Source: Pyrenopolyporus hunteri
Taxonomy: Eukaryota; Ascomycota; Sordariomycetes; Xylariales; Hypoxylaceae
DNA: 64,000 bases
Direction: 5' to 3'
Assembly (NCBI GenBank): GCA_902806595.1
Contig: CADCXC010000009.1
Span: forward strand, 868,001-932,000
The notes beneath the pieces were generated by a model. That model did not search any database and was not told the origin of the DNA. It worked only from the letters and a program-made list of their open reading frames with translations. Made by a program: the position numbers and the translations under genes. Below, piece after piece: positions 48,258 to 58,761 of this stretch (the stretch's first letter is position 1; each line of letters opens with the position of its first letter).

Positions 48258-50645
48258 ATGGACTCTCGGCCCGGTAGCTACCAGACAAGTGTCTTTCGCG
48301 CACAACCGACCGAAGGGGCCCAGCGCAAAATCCAGAAGCGCAATCGTCCGCCTGTATCTTGCCTACTATGTCGGACACGCAAGTGAGTAGTACTTCCGAG
48401 TTCCCACACCCCCCCATGTATTAGTCTCGGCTCATCATCTCCCCACATTCGATAGGGTGAAATGCGATCGCCAACAGCCGTGTGAGAGATGTATCAAAAG
48501 TGGCGAGGCCAACTTTTGCGAATATGCGCCTCGCGCTTCTCGCAAGGCGCGCACGGATTCGCGGCCGCAAGTGGATGCTCGGTCTAGGCATGAGCCTATG
48601 TCCCGTCCCGTCCTTCAGGTCCGTCTCCAGAAACTGGAGGAGATGGTCAATGGCCTAGTTTACACTGCGCGTAACCGAGAACCTGCTCTCGATACGCCCT
48701 CAAGTTCGGATCAGCGAACAGAAGCTGAGGCTCGCTCTGACTTGAGCTCGCCACCAAGTTTGGCGCGCTCGGGTTCCGGAGGTCCTATTCTCCCTGCCGC
48801 GCTCGGTGAGAATAATTACGTTGGGGGTACCCACTGGGCCACGATCTTGGATAGTATTCACGACATTCAAGGCATCCTCCAGAATGAGACGGATGAGCCT
48901 CCCACTCCGTCGCCTCCACCCCAGAAAGGGGGCCTCGACAGCCCAGACATCATGTTTGGTGGGTTACCTCCCATAACTCTTTCGCAAGCTGTCGCGCGAC
49001 TACCACCCAAGGCCAAGACGGATGCGCTCATCTTGGTCTACTTCCGCCACAAATTCATGACGGCTCCATATATTCACACCACGAAATTCCAGAGAGAATA
49101 TGACGCTTTCTGGGATGATCCGTCTTCCCGTAGCCTGTTGTGGCTGAGTTGCCTTGCTTCTATGTTATGGGTGGCCGCTTCGGTTTCTATCATGAAAGGC
49201 GAAACTGACGAATCGGTAACAAGCTTGCCGGACAAGTTGAAGGCGCTGGCGACCGAATGTCTCATATCAGGTGACTACCTATCCGCTAAGCCTTACGCTA
49301 TTGAGGCGCTCCTCCTGCACAGCTCCGTAGAGCTGAATACTAGGAATACGGACGTCGACTGTAGCTTGTGGGCTAAGTTTGGGCTCGTTGCCCGGCTTGC
49401 GCAGCGCATGGGATATCACAGAGACCCAAAGTATCTCTCTAACATCACGCCTTTTGAAGGCGAGCTCCGTAGGCGAGCCTTCTTCTTTATCGAGGTCTTC
49501 GACGTCATATTTTCGTTCCAACTAGGCATGCCTCCGATTATTCGCGACGACGAGTGTGATACCGAGTCGCCTGGAAACCTGTTTGATTCCGACTTTGACG
49601 AGAACGTTATGGCTCTGCCTTCGCCCCGGCCGGCCACTGAGCCGACCCCCGCCTTATACTTAAGTCACAAGTCGAAGCTGTGCCGACTACTGCGTCGAGT
49701 GATCCGCGTAGCATTATCGATCCATCCTCCACCGTACGAAGAAGTTATCAGGCTGGATGACGAACTTCATCAATATCATGATCAAGTACCTCCCTCGTTA
49801 CAGATTAAGCCGATACGTTCGTACAGCTTCACAGACCAGACATACGACATAGTGCATCGCCTGATGCTGGAGTTGATGTATCTCAAGAGCCTTTGTGTAC
49901 TACACCGGCCATATCTTAACCGTGAGAAGGATAACCCTGTGTTCGATAGGTCGCGGAACACGTGCAGAGAGGCTGCTTTAAAGATCCTAGATTTACACGC
50001 CGAGTATGAAGAGGAGAGCAGACCTGGAGGTCGGCTATACGAGGATAAATACATGCTCTCGGGCCTAACACTTCACGACTTTTTGATAGCGTCGATGATA
50101 TTATGTCTTGATCTCACTGAGAACCTGCCGAGCAGGTAAGTCTAGACGACATTAGCTCTCGCTCCTTTGCTTACCGTATTACAGCCAGATAGAGCGATCG
50201 AGAAAACTAAAGGCCCTGGGCACATCTTATAAGATGTGGTCCGAGAGAAAGCACAGCTCGAAAGACGCCGCGCACGCTACCCGGGTCGTGGGCGCAATCC
50301 TTCGTAAAGTGTCAATGCAGGATCCTGCCGCCCACCGTTCGCCACCGCCACCACCGAAACCGGAGGTCCGGGATGGCTCGCTGGCCAGTCTGCTTAACGA
50401 TGTCCAACCAGCCTCCGCTCCGTCGCCCGTCCCGTTTGACAATATAATACCCTCTTTTGATTTCTCCTTAGATTTTACCAATAGTTTACCGCTGGATACG
50501 GTCCTGAATAATACTGCGGTCGACTGGGTAAGACGACCCCGTTATCATTTCGGCCTGTGAAACTGACCCTTTTTGGTGCTAGGGCACAATCGACCAATTT
50601 CTCCTCAATAATAGGTCGGACAGCGAATTCAGAGCCGTACCTTAA
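48258..50645 (+). CDS. Zn2Cys6 fungal transcription factor with middle homology region
   Basis: I join 48258..48382, 48456..50135, 50185..50527 and 50583..50645, giving 736 aa; introns are GT-AG. The first intron lies inside the zinc cluster, as is common in this family. Joined, it reads C35-x2-C38-x6-C45-x5-C51-x2-C54-x8-C63. A short coiled coil (VRLQKLEEMVNGLV) follows. The fungal-specific middle homology region runs from ~190 to ~450 with YFRHKFMTAPYIHTTKF, ARLAQRMGYHRDP, ELRRRAFFFIEVFD and LGMPPIIRDDECD. The C-terminus is acidic/Phe-rich and may activate transcription. The protein should bind CGG-type sites as a dimer; targets are unknown, and no biosynthetic neighbour suggests one. The last exon is the least certain: reading through the third intron would instead stop at 50560 after ten extra residues. 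Confidence 0.88.
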
Positions 50646-51751
50646 ATTGCGGGCTTGAGAGTATTGTGTTTCATCATCTAGAAGCATACTACATGACATC
50701 TAAAACCCATCTAGAACTTCGTCGGCGACGGATCCACAGACTATATGCTAATTTTGCTGCTATAGTTAAGGCCAGTAGTACCTGAATATGGGACGAATGA
50801 CGCGGGAACGTATTTGCTACCTAACATTAGACCTTTGCTTTTTCGTCGACGCCTACCTTGTATATCATAGATACCTATGCGCGGCTTTGGGGGGCGACTT
50901 CCGGGCTGCGTTGTTGAGGGCATCCGGGCGTCTATCTAGTTACCAAAAGAAGCGGACTCGCCGCACTAAAATAGCGATTGATTTATGAGGATTTATAATT
51001 CTACCTATTGGTTAGTTTCATATCGTGTCCAAGCCCGGTAATATCGCCTTCTCCCCTCCTTGCGAACGATGTTTCGAATGTTGCTGAGATCGAAGCATAC
51101 CGCGGGGCTTGCCGTCTCGATTTACACTAGGAGGTATGCACATACACGTGGGACGCGTGTATACCATTGGAGCGCACGAAAAATACATACATCTTAGATA
51201 GCTCAGGGATTTCACCCTATCTAGACTAATTCCTCCTATGTTATTTAGGAGTTACGGTGCTTATCTCACAACTATATCAACTACCGGACGAAGGCACCTA
51301 GTGGAACATGCCAAATAAAAACTCACAAGGACAATCGCGAAACTAGAAAGTGGTGGCTTGAGGGAAACGTCAATTGTTTGCGTGAGCCGGGATGATGAAA
51401 GGATAGGTAGGTTCCTATCAAACCGGGTCGTGGTTAAGTACCGTATAACACATAGGCACAATATACATGCTCTAGAAGGATATATATACCTAGGTATGTA
51501 TATAGGTAGGCGGGTGTATATATGAGGAGGACATCCAAGGGGGCCTCTCATCGCGAGCAGTATGTACCTTCTAATCACAATATCCTTCTCTTCTAGCCAA
51601 GTCTATCTATCTATCCCCTGAAGGAACAAATCTAGGTAAGGTACGGTAAGCAAGTATGTCCCCTTGCCTGCTTACCAAGGGGGGAGTGTAACAACAGCAA
51701 CACAAGGGACCAACCGTACAAATACTCATGCACAGCACCCAATCGTTGAAA
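50646..51751. other. Convergent intergenic region
   Basis: About 1.1 kb between the convergent regulator and PPR genes. A CCTAGG core lies at about 51487-51498 within TATA-rich sequence. Small frames on both strands are not supported as genes. Confidence 0.55.
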
Positions 51752-54295
51752 TCATCGCACATCTTCGCGCACCTCTCTATCCACGGTATCCTCCGCGGTC
51801 TCCGTCAACGCGGCTCGACGCGCGTCTAGCTTGCGCGCCTCGCGGAACCTCTGATGAATCCTCGGGAGCGGGCGGGCCGCCCGCTCCTCCCTCTTATCCC
51901 ATATGCGCAGCAGCGACTTGACGAACAGGCGCTGGTTGCTGTAGTCGACGGGCCGCTTGGCCATGGCCTCCATGAGCTCGGCGAAGCGCTTGCGCTTGCG
52001 CAGGGACAGGCGGGCGATCTCCTGGGCGGTGCGTTTGTTGGCCTCGAGGCCGATCTGCTGGATGTGCCGCAGCACCTTGACGGCGCGGGTGAGGTGGCCG
52101 TCGCGGAGCAGGGCGCCGAGGACGACGTTCCAGGTGACGATGTTCGGGGTCAGGCCCTCCTTGATCATCAGGTTGAGCGTCGTGACGACGCCTCGGGTGT
52201 TTCTGTGGCTTCTGAGGCCGGTCATGAGTATCGTGTAGGTTTCGACCGATGGCGGCGGATGGAGCGAGTTCCTGCCGAACCTCTCCATCTCGCGTTTCGC
52301 GTTGTCATGCAGCGTTTGAACTAGGCTGACGCCGTCCTGGAGGGTTGACTTGAACTGCAATAAGTCCCGCAGCAAGATATTGTAAACTCTAGTCCCCTGT
52401 TCCCTGACCAGTTTGACCATCTCTCGATCACCCCGACGTAGGAGTTCCACGAGGTGGTTGTAGTAGGCTTTTAGAGGTCTTGGTGTTTGGATGGATCGAA
52501 AGTGGGCGCTCAACATCACCGCCAAAGTGACGCTGTCCGGCTCTATCAACCGAGCATCTGGCCGTCGTTTTAAAAAGACAGCCAGCTTGTTAAGTTCTGT
52601 TAGATGGGGTGAGAAGTTTTCTACGTTCTTGGGAAGTAGATTTTCCAGTGGAAAGAGAGTGAACTTTTGCAACGGAGCAAGTTTTAGAAACTTCGCGTAC
52701 ACCTGAACCATTAGCCGCCACGCATTTGCAGCGTGCCTTTTCCGTTGCCTTCGCCCCCCTGAAATCTGAGACTCGTTGAACTGGTAAATGGTCTCTAAAA
52801 GGTCGTTAAGGAGGTGAACGGACCATACGTCGTGGGTTTCAATCATGCGAACCAGGTGTCGAATAGACTCCATATCTAAGACGCGTTTTGCCCCATTGAG
52901 AAGCATCGAATAAACATGCACATCGGGTTCGATACCACGTTCGATTAGGAGATCGAATATACTCCACGCGACCTCAACCCGCCCACGAACGCAGAAATTC
53001 CGCATGAGTGCAGACAAACTCAATATATTCGGACGAAACCCGGCTTCCAAGAGCATTCTAAATAGCTCGTCTGGAGCGGCATGATCGTCTGGTAATTTTT
53101 CGCCTTCGTTTATTGTAAGCAGGGAAGTACAGACGCTTGCAGCCGCCGGCGAGTTGATGTCAAACCCGGGTATAGTGGAAAGATGGTGTATGATGTCCGC
53201 AGCCTGGACTTTATATCTTGAACTGCTTGCAAAACGGCTGGCGAAATGCAGCAGTGTATTCGGGTGAAGCGGATGTTCGATCCTCTGCAACTCCTCGTAA
53301 AGCTCGATTGCCTTGGACCTGGATACCGAATACAGTGTCTTCCGAACCGCCGTTTGCTCGAGAACTATATATCTTGGAGGAGAGTTTTTCAACAGGAAAA
53401 AGACGAGGTGGGAAAAGGCCCGGTGCTTGCTTCTGCCGGCTTGAGTATCATCTAAGGTCCGGGAAAGGAGGTAAACTATATCCTCGATGATATAGCTTGG
53501 GCACCATGAGGATTCGAAGGATGCTTGGACAAGGCTTAGTAGCGTGCTAGGGTTTGAGCGGAAGGCCAATATTATCATCTGCGGCCACAGCATCTGCCGC
53601 CTGTCTCGTTCTAGTCTCAGCCAAATATCCTTCACTGTTTCTACATCTTGCTTTTCGAGATACGTCCAGGCATCTGTTCTGGCCGAACCGTCATCGTATT
53701 CAGGCGCCAGTCGCCAACCGTCGGTTATGTTTAATAGTTCTTTGAAATGCTTTTTCCAGAAGTGAAACTGGTCGAGCCGCGAGCCTGCTTCCACCGAGGA
53801 GTTTCGGCCCCAGAGCAACCGTTCCAACTGGCCGACTGTGTGACGGGCTCCCTCGCGCGATAGGCCATATATGCGCATCAGATCATCGCGAACGACGTTA
53901 TAATCCCCTAGGGCTCGCAGTATTTTATCCTTTAGCTCCTGCGAGCCTCTAGCCGGTGGCTCGCGAGCTATTGCCTTGGTCTCCTTTCGCGGCCGGGGAA
54001 CGAATTTCGTTATTCGCCCATCCCAACTAGGCTTTTGTTCTACGGCTGGCTCGAATTGAGGCTCTTGTAACGGTGGGAAGGGCTCAGAAGGAGGTAGTTG
54101 AACTCCGTGGCTATCGGGGAGGTCGTATCTCATTGGATATTCCTGCCGTTGCCCTTCCGGAGAAGGCCATGTCGGCGGCGGCGCTGACGTGGACGCTGCT
54201 TGAGTGTGTAATTGAAAACGCTTTGGTTTGAATTGCGAAGTGCTGGATTTTGTAAGCCTGGCTATGCATTGGCGGCATATGAATGATGTTGGCAT
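51752..54295 (-). CDS. Pentatricopeptide-repeat-type mitochondrial protein
   Basis: A single exon encodes 847 aa. The N-terminus MPTSFICRQCIARL with Arg/Lys/Ser and few acidic residues resembles a mitochondrial presequence. Helical repeats of about 35 residues follow. The clearest PPR-like units are SALMRNFCVRGRVEVAWSIF with LLIERGIEPDVHVYSMLL in the middle, and YTILMTGLRSHRNTRGVVTT with MIKEGLTPNIVTWNVVLGAL near residues 700-760. Each shows the degenerate PPR spacing and the G-x-x-P-D/N hinge. Such proteins bind organellar RNA and act in mitochondrial transcript stability, processing or translation. Which yeast protein it corresponds to cannot be decided by reading. The C-terminus is basic and Arg-rich. 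It is divergent from the CWF18 gene with a 586-base gap that holds both promoters. Confidence 0.88.
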   Translation of the reverse strand: MPTSFICRQCIARLTKSSTSQFKPKRFQLHTQAASTSAPPPTWPSPEGQRQEYPMRYDLPDSHGVQLPPSEPFPPLQEPQFEPAVEQKPSWDGRITKFVPRPRKETKAIAREPPARGSQELKDKILRALGDYNVVRDDLMRIYGLSREGARHTVGQLERLLWGRNSSVEAGSRLDQFHFWKKHFKELLNITDGWRLAPEYDDGSARTDAWTYLEKQDVETVKDIWLRLERDRRQMLWPQMIILAFRSNPSTLLSLVQASFESSWCPSYIIEDIVYLLSRTLDDTQAGRSKHRAFSHLVFFLLKNSPPRYIVLEQTAVRKTLYSVSRSKAIELYEELQRIEHPLHPNTLLHFASRFASSSRYKVQAADIIHHLSTIPGFDINSPAAASVCTSLLTINEGEKLPDDHAAPDELFRMLLEAGFRPNILSLSALMRNFCVRGRVEVAWSIFDLLIERGIEPDVHVYSMLLNGAKRVLDMESIRHLVRMIETHDVWSVHLLNDLLETIYQFNESQISGGRRQRKRHAANAWRLMVQVYAKFLKLAPLQKFTLFPLENLLPKNVENFSPHLTELNKLAVFLKRRPDARLIEPDSVTLAVMLSAHFRSIQTPRPLKAYYNHLVELLRRGDREMVKLVREQGTRVYNILLRDLLQFKSTLQDGVSLVQTLHDNAKREMERFGRNSLHPPPSVETYTILMTGLRSHRNTRGVVTTLNLMIKEGLTPNIVTWNVVLGALLRDGHLTRAVKVLRHIQQIGLEANKRTAQEIARLSLRKRKRFAELMEAMAKRPVDYSNQRLFVKSLLRIWDKREERAARPLPRIHQRFREARKLDARRAALTETAEDTVDREVREDVR

Positions 54296-54881
54296 TGTCG
54301 GGAGGATAAAACTGTCGCCAATGTGAGCAGAGGGATTCGATCAAGACGTGGTTGACGATTAGGCATTTTCATGGCCACTGGTGGGCATAGCTCTCGAATA
54401 GTACGGAATCGGGGATGGCCAATGGTTTAAGGGCTATTATAGAACGTAGCTGGCGAGATATTCCCAGTGCGTCAACAGCTCTTATGGACGGGATTGTAAC
54501 ATGTTAAAATAATATCGCAACCTGGAAGACGATAAAATCTTGGGTTGAAGGTATCATGTACCTCGTAGACGTAGGTAAGGGCATCTAAAAGTTTAAGTTT
54601 CGGCGCAAGGGTTCAATGCTAGGTCACCTTGACAGGGGCTAAATTTCTTTATCGGGGCTCCGTCTCTTATCTCTTATCGATAAACTTAACTGTACCTATC
54701 AGATCAGCATGTCGTACTATGTACTATGTACCTACTAAACTATCCTGTGCACTTCTATCTTGACTTTCCCTGAGCTTCATAACAAAACGACCGCATCTTC
54801 TCCAGGTTTCTCCTTAGGCGGCGTCGCCTCTCTTGAGCCATAAGTCCAAGGATTTTTCACGACACGACACGACGCGAAACA
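54296..54881. other. Bidirectional promoter region (PPR and Cwf18 genes)
   Basis: The 586 bases between divergent starts. Two TATCGATAA-like segments occur near 54530 and 54680. No coding frame or RNA gene is supported. Confidence 0.55.
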
Positions 54882-55595
54882 ATGTCGACCTCCCACGCGA
54901 CGCTCAGCGCGGCCGCCGACGACCGCAAGGCGCGGCTCGCCAAGCTCAAGAACCTGAAGCGCAAGCAACCCGCTGACGAGGTCGCGCCCCCTGAATCCGA
55001 GCGCTCAGCGTCGCCGCCCACAGCACCCGCGCCCCCATCCGCGGAAGAGAAGGAGAAAGAGAAAGAGCAACAACAACAACACCCAGACGCGGAAACGGAG
55101 GGCGTCGCGCGCCTGCACCTGTCGGGCCGCAACTACGACGCCGAGACGAAGGGGCCGAAGCTAGGGTTCGAGGCGCCGCCGACGCAGGGCATGGAAGGGC
55201 CGACGCTGGAGGAGCAGGCGGCGTCGGTGGAGGCGGAGATCAAGCGGAAGGCGGCCGAGGACGCCAAGGAGGACAAGGGCATCGACCTGTTCAAGCTGCA
55301 GCCCAAGAAGCCCAACTGGGACCTCAAGCGCGACCTGGACAAGAAGCTGGAGGTGCTCAACGTGCGCACCGACAACGCCATCGCGAGGCTGGTCAGGGAG
55401 CGCATCGCGAACGCCCAGGCCGCGGCGAAGAAGACGGCTAAACCAGTGAAGAATGGCGACGGGGAAGACGGAGAAGAAGGCAGCGCCGAGGCCGCGGGCA
55501 TGGATGGTGTTGCGTTGGTCGAGGGCGTGCGGGTGAGGGAGAGGGAGGAGGAGGAAGAGGAGCGGAGAGAGCGCGAGGATGAAGATCTTGCGTAG
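54882..55595 (+). CDS. CWF18: Spliceosome-associated protein Cwf18 (CCDC12 homologue)
   Basis: A single exon encodes 237 aa. The N-terminus MSTSHATLSAAADDRKARLAKLKNLKRK is the expected basic coiled coil. The cwf18 domain is clear from ~80 on: LHLSGRNYDAETKGPKLGFE, then a segment with ASVEAEIKRKAAEDAKE, then DLFKLQPKKPNWDLKRDLDKKLEVLNVRTDNAIARLVRERI split over positions ~140-185. The last ~40 residues are Glu/Arg-rich. The family is a component of Prp19/NineTeen-associated spliceosome complexes (S. pombe Cwf18, human CCDC12) and acts in the nucleus. Its length is longer than the human protein (~170 aa) because of the Pro/Glu/Gln-rich insert at 40-75. It is convergent with the zinc-knuckle SR gene, with 147 bases between stops. 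Confidence 0.93.
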   Translation: MSTSHATLSAAADDRKARLAKLKNLKRKQPADEVAPPESERSASPPTAPAPPSAEEKEKEKEQQQQHPDAETEGVARLHLSGRNYDAETKGPKLGFEAPPTQGMEGPTLEEQAASVEAEIKRKAAEDAKEDKGIDLFKLQPKKPNWDLKRDLDKKLEVLNVRTDNAIARLVRERIANAQAAAKKTAKPVKNGDGEDGEEGSAEAAGMDGVALVEGVRVREREEEEEERREREDEDLA

Positions 55596-55742
55596 AGGGT
55601 ATTATTGTACTGCTTTAATTTGCATGGTTACGGCGTTTGGTTCACGTCACGGCATCGGCGAAAACGGATTACTTGTAATACATATGTATAAGCTCAAGTA
55701 GAATTTGTTATTATATTAAGCTGAAAACTATGATACCCAAAC

Positions 55743-56763
55743 TCAACGGCCCATGTTCATGGCTTGTGTTAGAGCCAATCTCTTAGAGAATGGGCTTAAG
55801 CTGCGTTCTCGCTGTTCTCGCCGCGGCGGTGCCTCCTCTCGCCTTCGATCACTTCCACGAGCCGGTGCGGCGTTTCGGCCTGCTCGGTTTTCGTGGTAGC
55901 GCGGAGGACTTCTGCCGCGCCGCCTGGCCTCGTCCGGGGATCTAGAGCGAAATCGTCGTCGCTCGTTTGGTGCCGGGGATCTGCTATGGCTTGAAGAATA
56001 TCTCCTACGACGGCTGTGAGGAGATCCTTGTTTTGGCGCCGCATCTCTGGCATCGTAACGATCTCGGTCTGGACTGGTATCCCGCGTTGGCGACCTTGAC
56101 CGCCGACTTAGCCTATCTGATCGGCTGTCACCCCTGACTGGCCTTGGGGGTGATTCTGGCGAATAACGCCGCTGGTGGTCGCTAGCTGGACTAGACGACC
56201 GTCTTCGCGGTGCATGGCTGACGGGGGGCGGGCTTGCATTTTCTCTTCTGGCAAGACCTCCGCGATCGATGGAAGACTGTCGGAGCCGAGGTGGCGGTGA
56301 AGCAGACCTCCCTGTAGAGATGGAAGACACGGAATCGTAGGATGCTGATCTTCTACGTTTAGGCGACTCATTACCCGAGTCTTCTTCTTCCAACTCCCGC
56401 TTCTTGGCCCTCTCCGCTTCTCGCTTAGCCAATTCCTCATCGGCCACGCCTTTCCTATAAAATATTTAGTCCCTGAAACTCAGTACTGCTCTATTGGAGT
56501 TATTCATACTGCTTTTGAAGGCTATCTGCCGCGTCACTGGCTAGCTTCGGAACTAGCTTTGGATTGAAAAGCTGCTGTGTCCGGGATGGGCGTGAGACGT
56601 ATGGTCTTTCTTGAGTTGACGCCTTGCATTCGTACGAGTAGTGACGTGCTTCGGATGTTAGTAAGAATATAAAAAAGGAGGTGGGGCAGAACATATCTCT
56701 CTTGAGACACTTTTGGCACTGGACGTTTGCGGGAGTGGATTTTGGGGGCCCTCGTCGATACAT
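55743..56763 (-). CDS. Zinc-knuckle (CCHC) protein with SR-rich tail, ZCCHC10-like
   Basis: On the minus strand I join 56763..56697, 56645..56510 and 56454..55743, giving 304 aa. The first junction uses AT-AC termini; the second is GT-AG. Joined, residues 16-29 read CQKCLKRGHYSYEC, a perfect C-x2-C-x4-H-x4-C knuckle. It is followed by KASTQERPYVSRPSRTQQL, the conserved ZCCHC10-type extension. The rest, from about residue 67, starts QKGVADEELAKREAERAKKRE and becomes a long Arg/Ser/Pro tail with RS, SP and RDTSPDRDR repeats, as in splicing-associated SR-like proteins. Nuclear RNA binding is inferred from the knuckle plus RS content. If the first intron is not removed the frame stays open, inserting 17 residues (MFCPTSFF...) into the knuckle and destroying its spacing. 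It is convergent with the Cwf18 gene. Confidence 0.88.
56646..56696 (-). other. AT-AC intron (51 nt) with U2-type signals
   Basis: Read on the minus strand the intron begins ATATGT at 56696 and ends GAAGCAC at 56646, with a TACTAAC branch site about 14 bases before the end. Only this excision turns the split codon G|GT into the Gly of KRGHYSYEC and gives the canonical knuckle spacing. No GT-AG pair in the interval keeps the frame. The donor is the common fungal GTATGT with the first G changed to A, and the final G is replaced by C, as in known U2-type AT-AC introns. It lacks the U12 donor ATATCCTT. Confidence 0.8.
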
Positions 56764-58761
56764 GGTGGCGAGGTTGACGGGCTATTTTCGTGAGATCGCG
56801 GTAAGACGAAGGAGGAAGGGGGCTGGATTAGTGTTTAAGGAATAAAGAAAGGCGATGGATGAATCTTGGGTCTGAGTAGAGTGGAACGGGCTTGATAGAT
56901 TATAGATTGTTCGAATGAGTGCGTTTAACCGAATGCTTAATAGTCTTCGATTGTTCCCTTCAACTGGCGATGTTGAAGTTGAGAGACTGAGACTGAGACT
57001 AAGACTGAATGTTAAAGCCTACAACATAGTATGTAGGTACATAGAGGTGGGTATTAAGGATGAGGTTTGTACTGCGTGTGTACCTTCCTTTGCGCGGGTA
57101 ATGTATCTCTGAACATCTGTGGCAGTGCATATATTAACTGAGCCACAAAGCTGTACTACCTACTATACAAGCGGTAGAGAAACATGAAATAAAACCCACG
57201 AGTTACCTAAGCCCCACGTTTTAAAAGTTTAGAATAACTAATCCGTACCTAGAATTTGAATTTGACGCCTGCACAGACTACTACCTAGGTAACGTGTACC
57301 TGGTGGTAACCGACTTAGTCAGATATTAGGTGGTCTGCTAAAAACTGGTCTGCTAAAAGTCAAAGCCAAAGCCGGCCGCAGTCAGGGGATACGGCTCCTA
57401 CCGGTAGGTAACTTGGTAAAGTTGAGGCGCTAACTCGCTAACTAGCGCCTCCCCAAGGTTTATTCCAAAAGCCCTTGCCCATTTTAATGTTCCAATGCCC
57501 ATTACCACTTAGTCCCGAGACAGGGCCCGGGCCTGGAAGAAGATTGAAACCTTGATTTTACATCTCTTGGTCACAATTGTTTTCCCCGGTTTCTTAAAGT
57601 TTATCCAGTTTAACAACGTCCCTCCCCCCCCAAAGCCTCATTCTGTCATTCATATTTTGGAGCCACACGACGACGACGACTTCAGAGTCGCCTCGCCCTC
57701 TTCTACCGAAGAATAAAAAGGGAAAATAGAAAGGAGAATCGGGACGAGTGCGACGACGGATCGCCATTTGCATACGCATACCTATACCTTCAAAATAAGG
57801 GAGGAAGAAGAAACGAGAAGACGAATCGTACGAAGGACGGAAAGGCGGACGAGGGAAAAGCGAGGGAGAGAAGCAGGTCGATGATCGCGCCTCACTCATT
57901 CGCCCTCTCGCTCGGTCACGCTATCAGCCATCGCTCAACTTCATCTTCATCCACCGAGGAATCTCGTCGGTCAGAAGAATACGTCGCTGCCTGAGGTGGT
58001 GGCTGATGACTATACCCGAATACGGACATACAACCATCTGCGCATCATCCTAGAATCTAATCTTTGCGACCGAGTCGCCCGTTATATTAAAATCCAGACT
58101 TTTTTACCCTCTGGGATTGTGCGTGCAACCTGACTTCTCTACTATCGCTCTAACAATTCCACTATCCCCAACCAATCCAGTTCCCGTTCGCTTTGCTCGC
58201 TGATCCAACTGATGTGATCTGGCCTCGCCTCGCCTACCGATCTCCTTCCTTTGCCTTTGCCTTTGCCTTTGCCTTCACCTCCCATCCCGCATCCCGCCCC
58301 AATCTTCCTTTTCCCGTGCTGACCACAGCCCTGTTCTAGTCTCGATCATTCCCACCACCATTATTCGGTGCTTCACATAAAACACGCACAGACGCACATA
58401 CTTCATCGTCGGTAGCCTGGAAGCCTTCAAACCGCCCTTCTTCTCCTTCTCCTCCCCTCCCAGAGACTTCGAGCTTAGAACTTCACGATACGTTTTCGAG
58501 ATACCCAGATCACGACAATGATTAGCCGTATTTCCTACTCCCCGAGGGCTGCTTTTGTTCATTTTTTTTCGTGATTTCCGGCTGTTCTGACGTCGTTATA
58601 CCGAAGCTATCGGATCCCTCGATCGTTAAGCACATTTGTTCGTTCGGGGTTTAGTAGGGCTTGCGAGAACCGTCGTTACCTTCCTTTCTGTCATTATCAA
58701 GAACGAGTGATACCTCCCTCCCAGTCCACTTTACTTATTTTGAACGCGGTCCGCACAAAAT
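56764..58761. other. Intergenic region and long C/T-rich leader of the R3H gene
   Basis: About 2 kb between divergent genes. The 56.9-57.4 kb part is TpA-rich with a CTACCTAGGTA motif at 57281-57292. From about 57.6 kb to 58.76 kb the plus strand is strongly pyrimidine-rich, suggesting a long leader. It includes a CCTTTG hexamer repeat and a short upstream frame at 58518-58574. No separate gene is supported. Confidence 0.55.
58248..58271 (+). repeat. Four-copy CCTTTG hexamer repeat
   Basis: CCTTTG is repeated four times without mismatch in the C/T-rich region about 490 bases before the R3H gene start. CCTCGCCTCGCCT repeats precede it. Confidence 0.92.
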
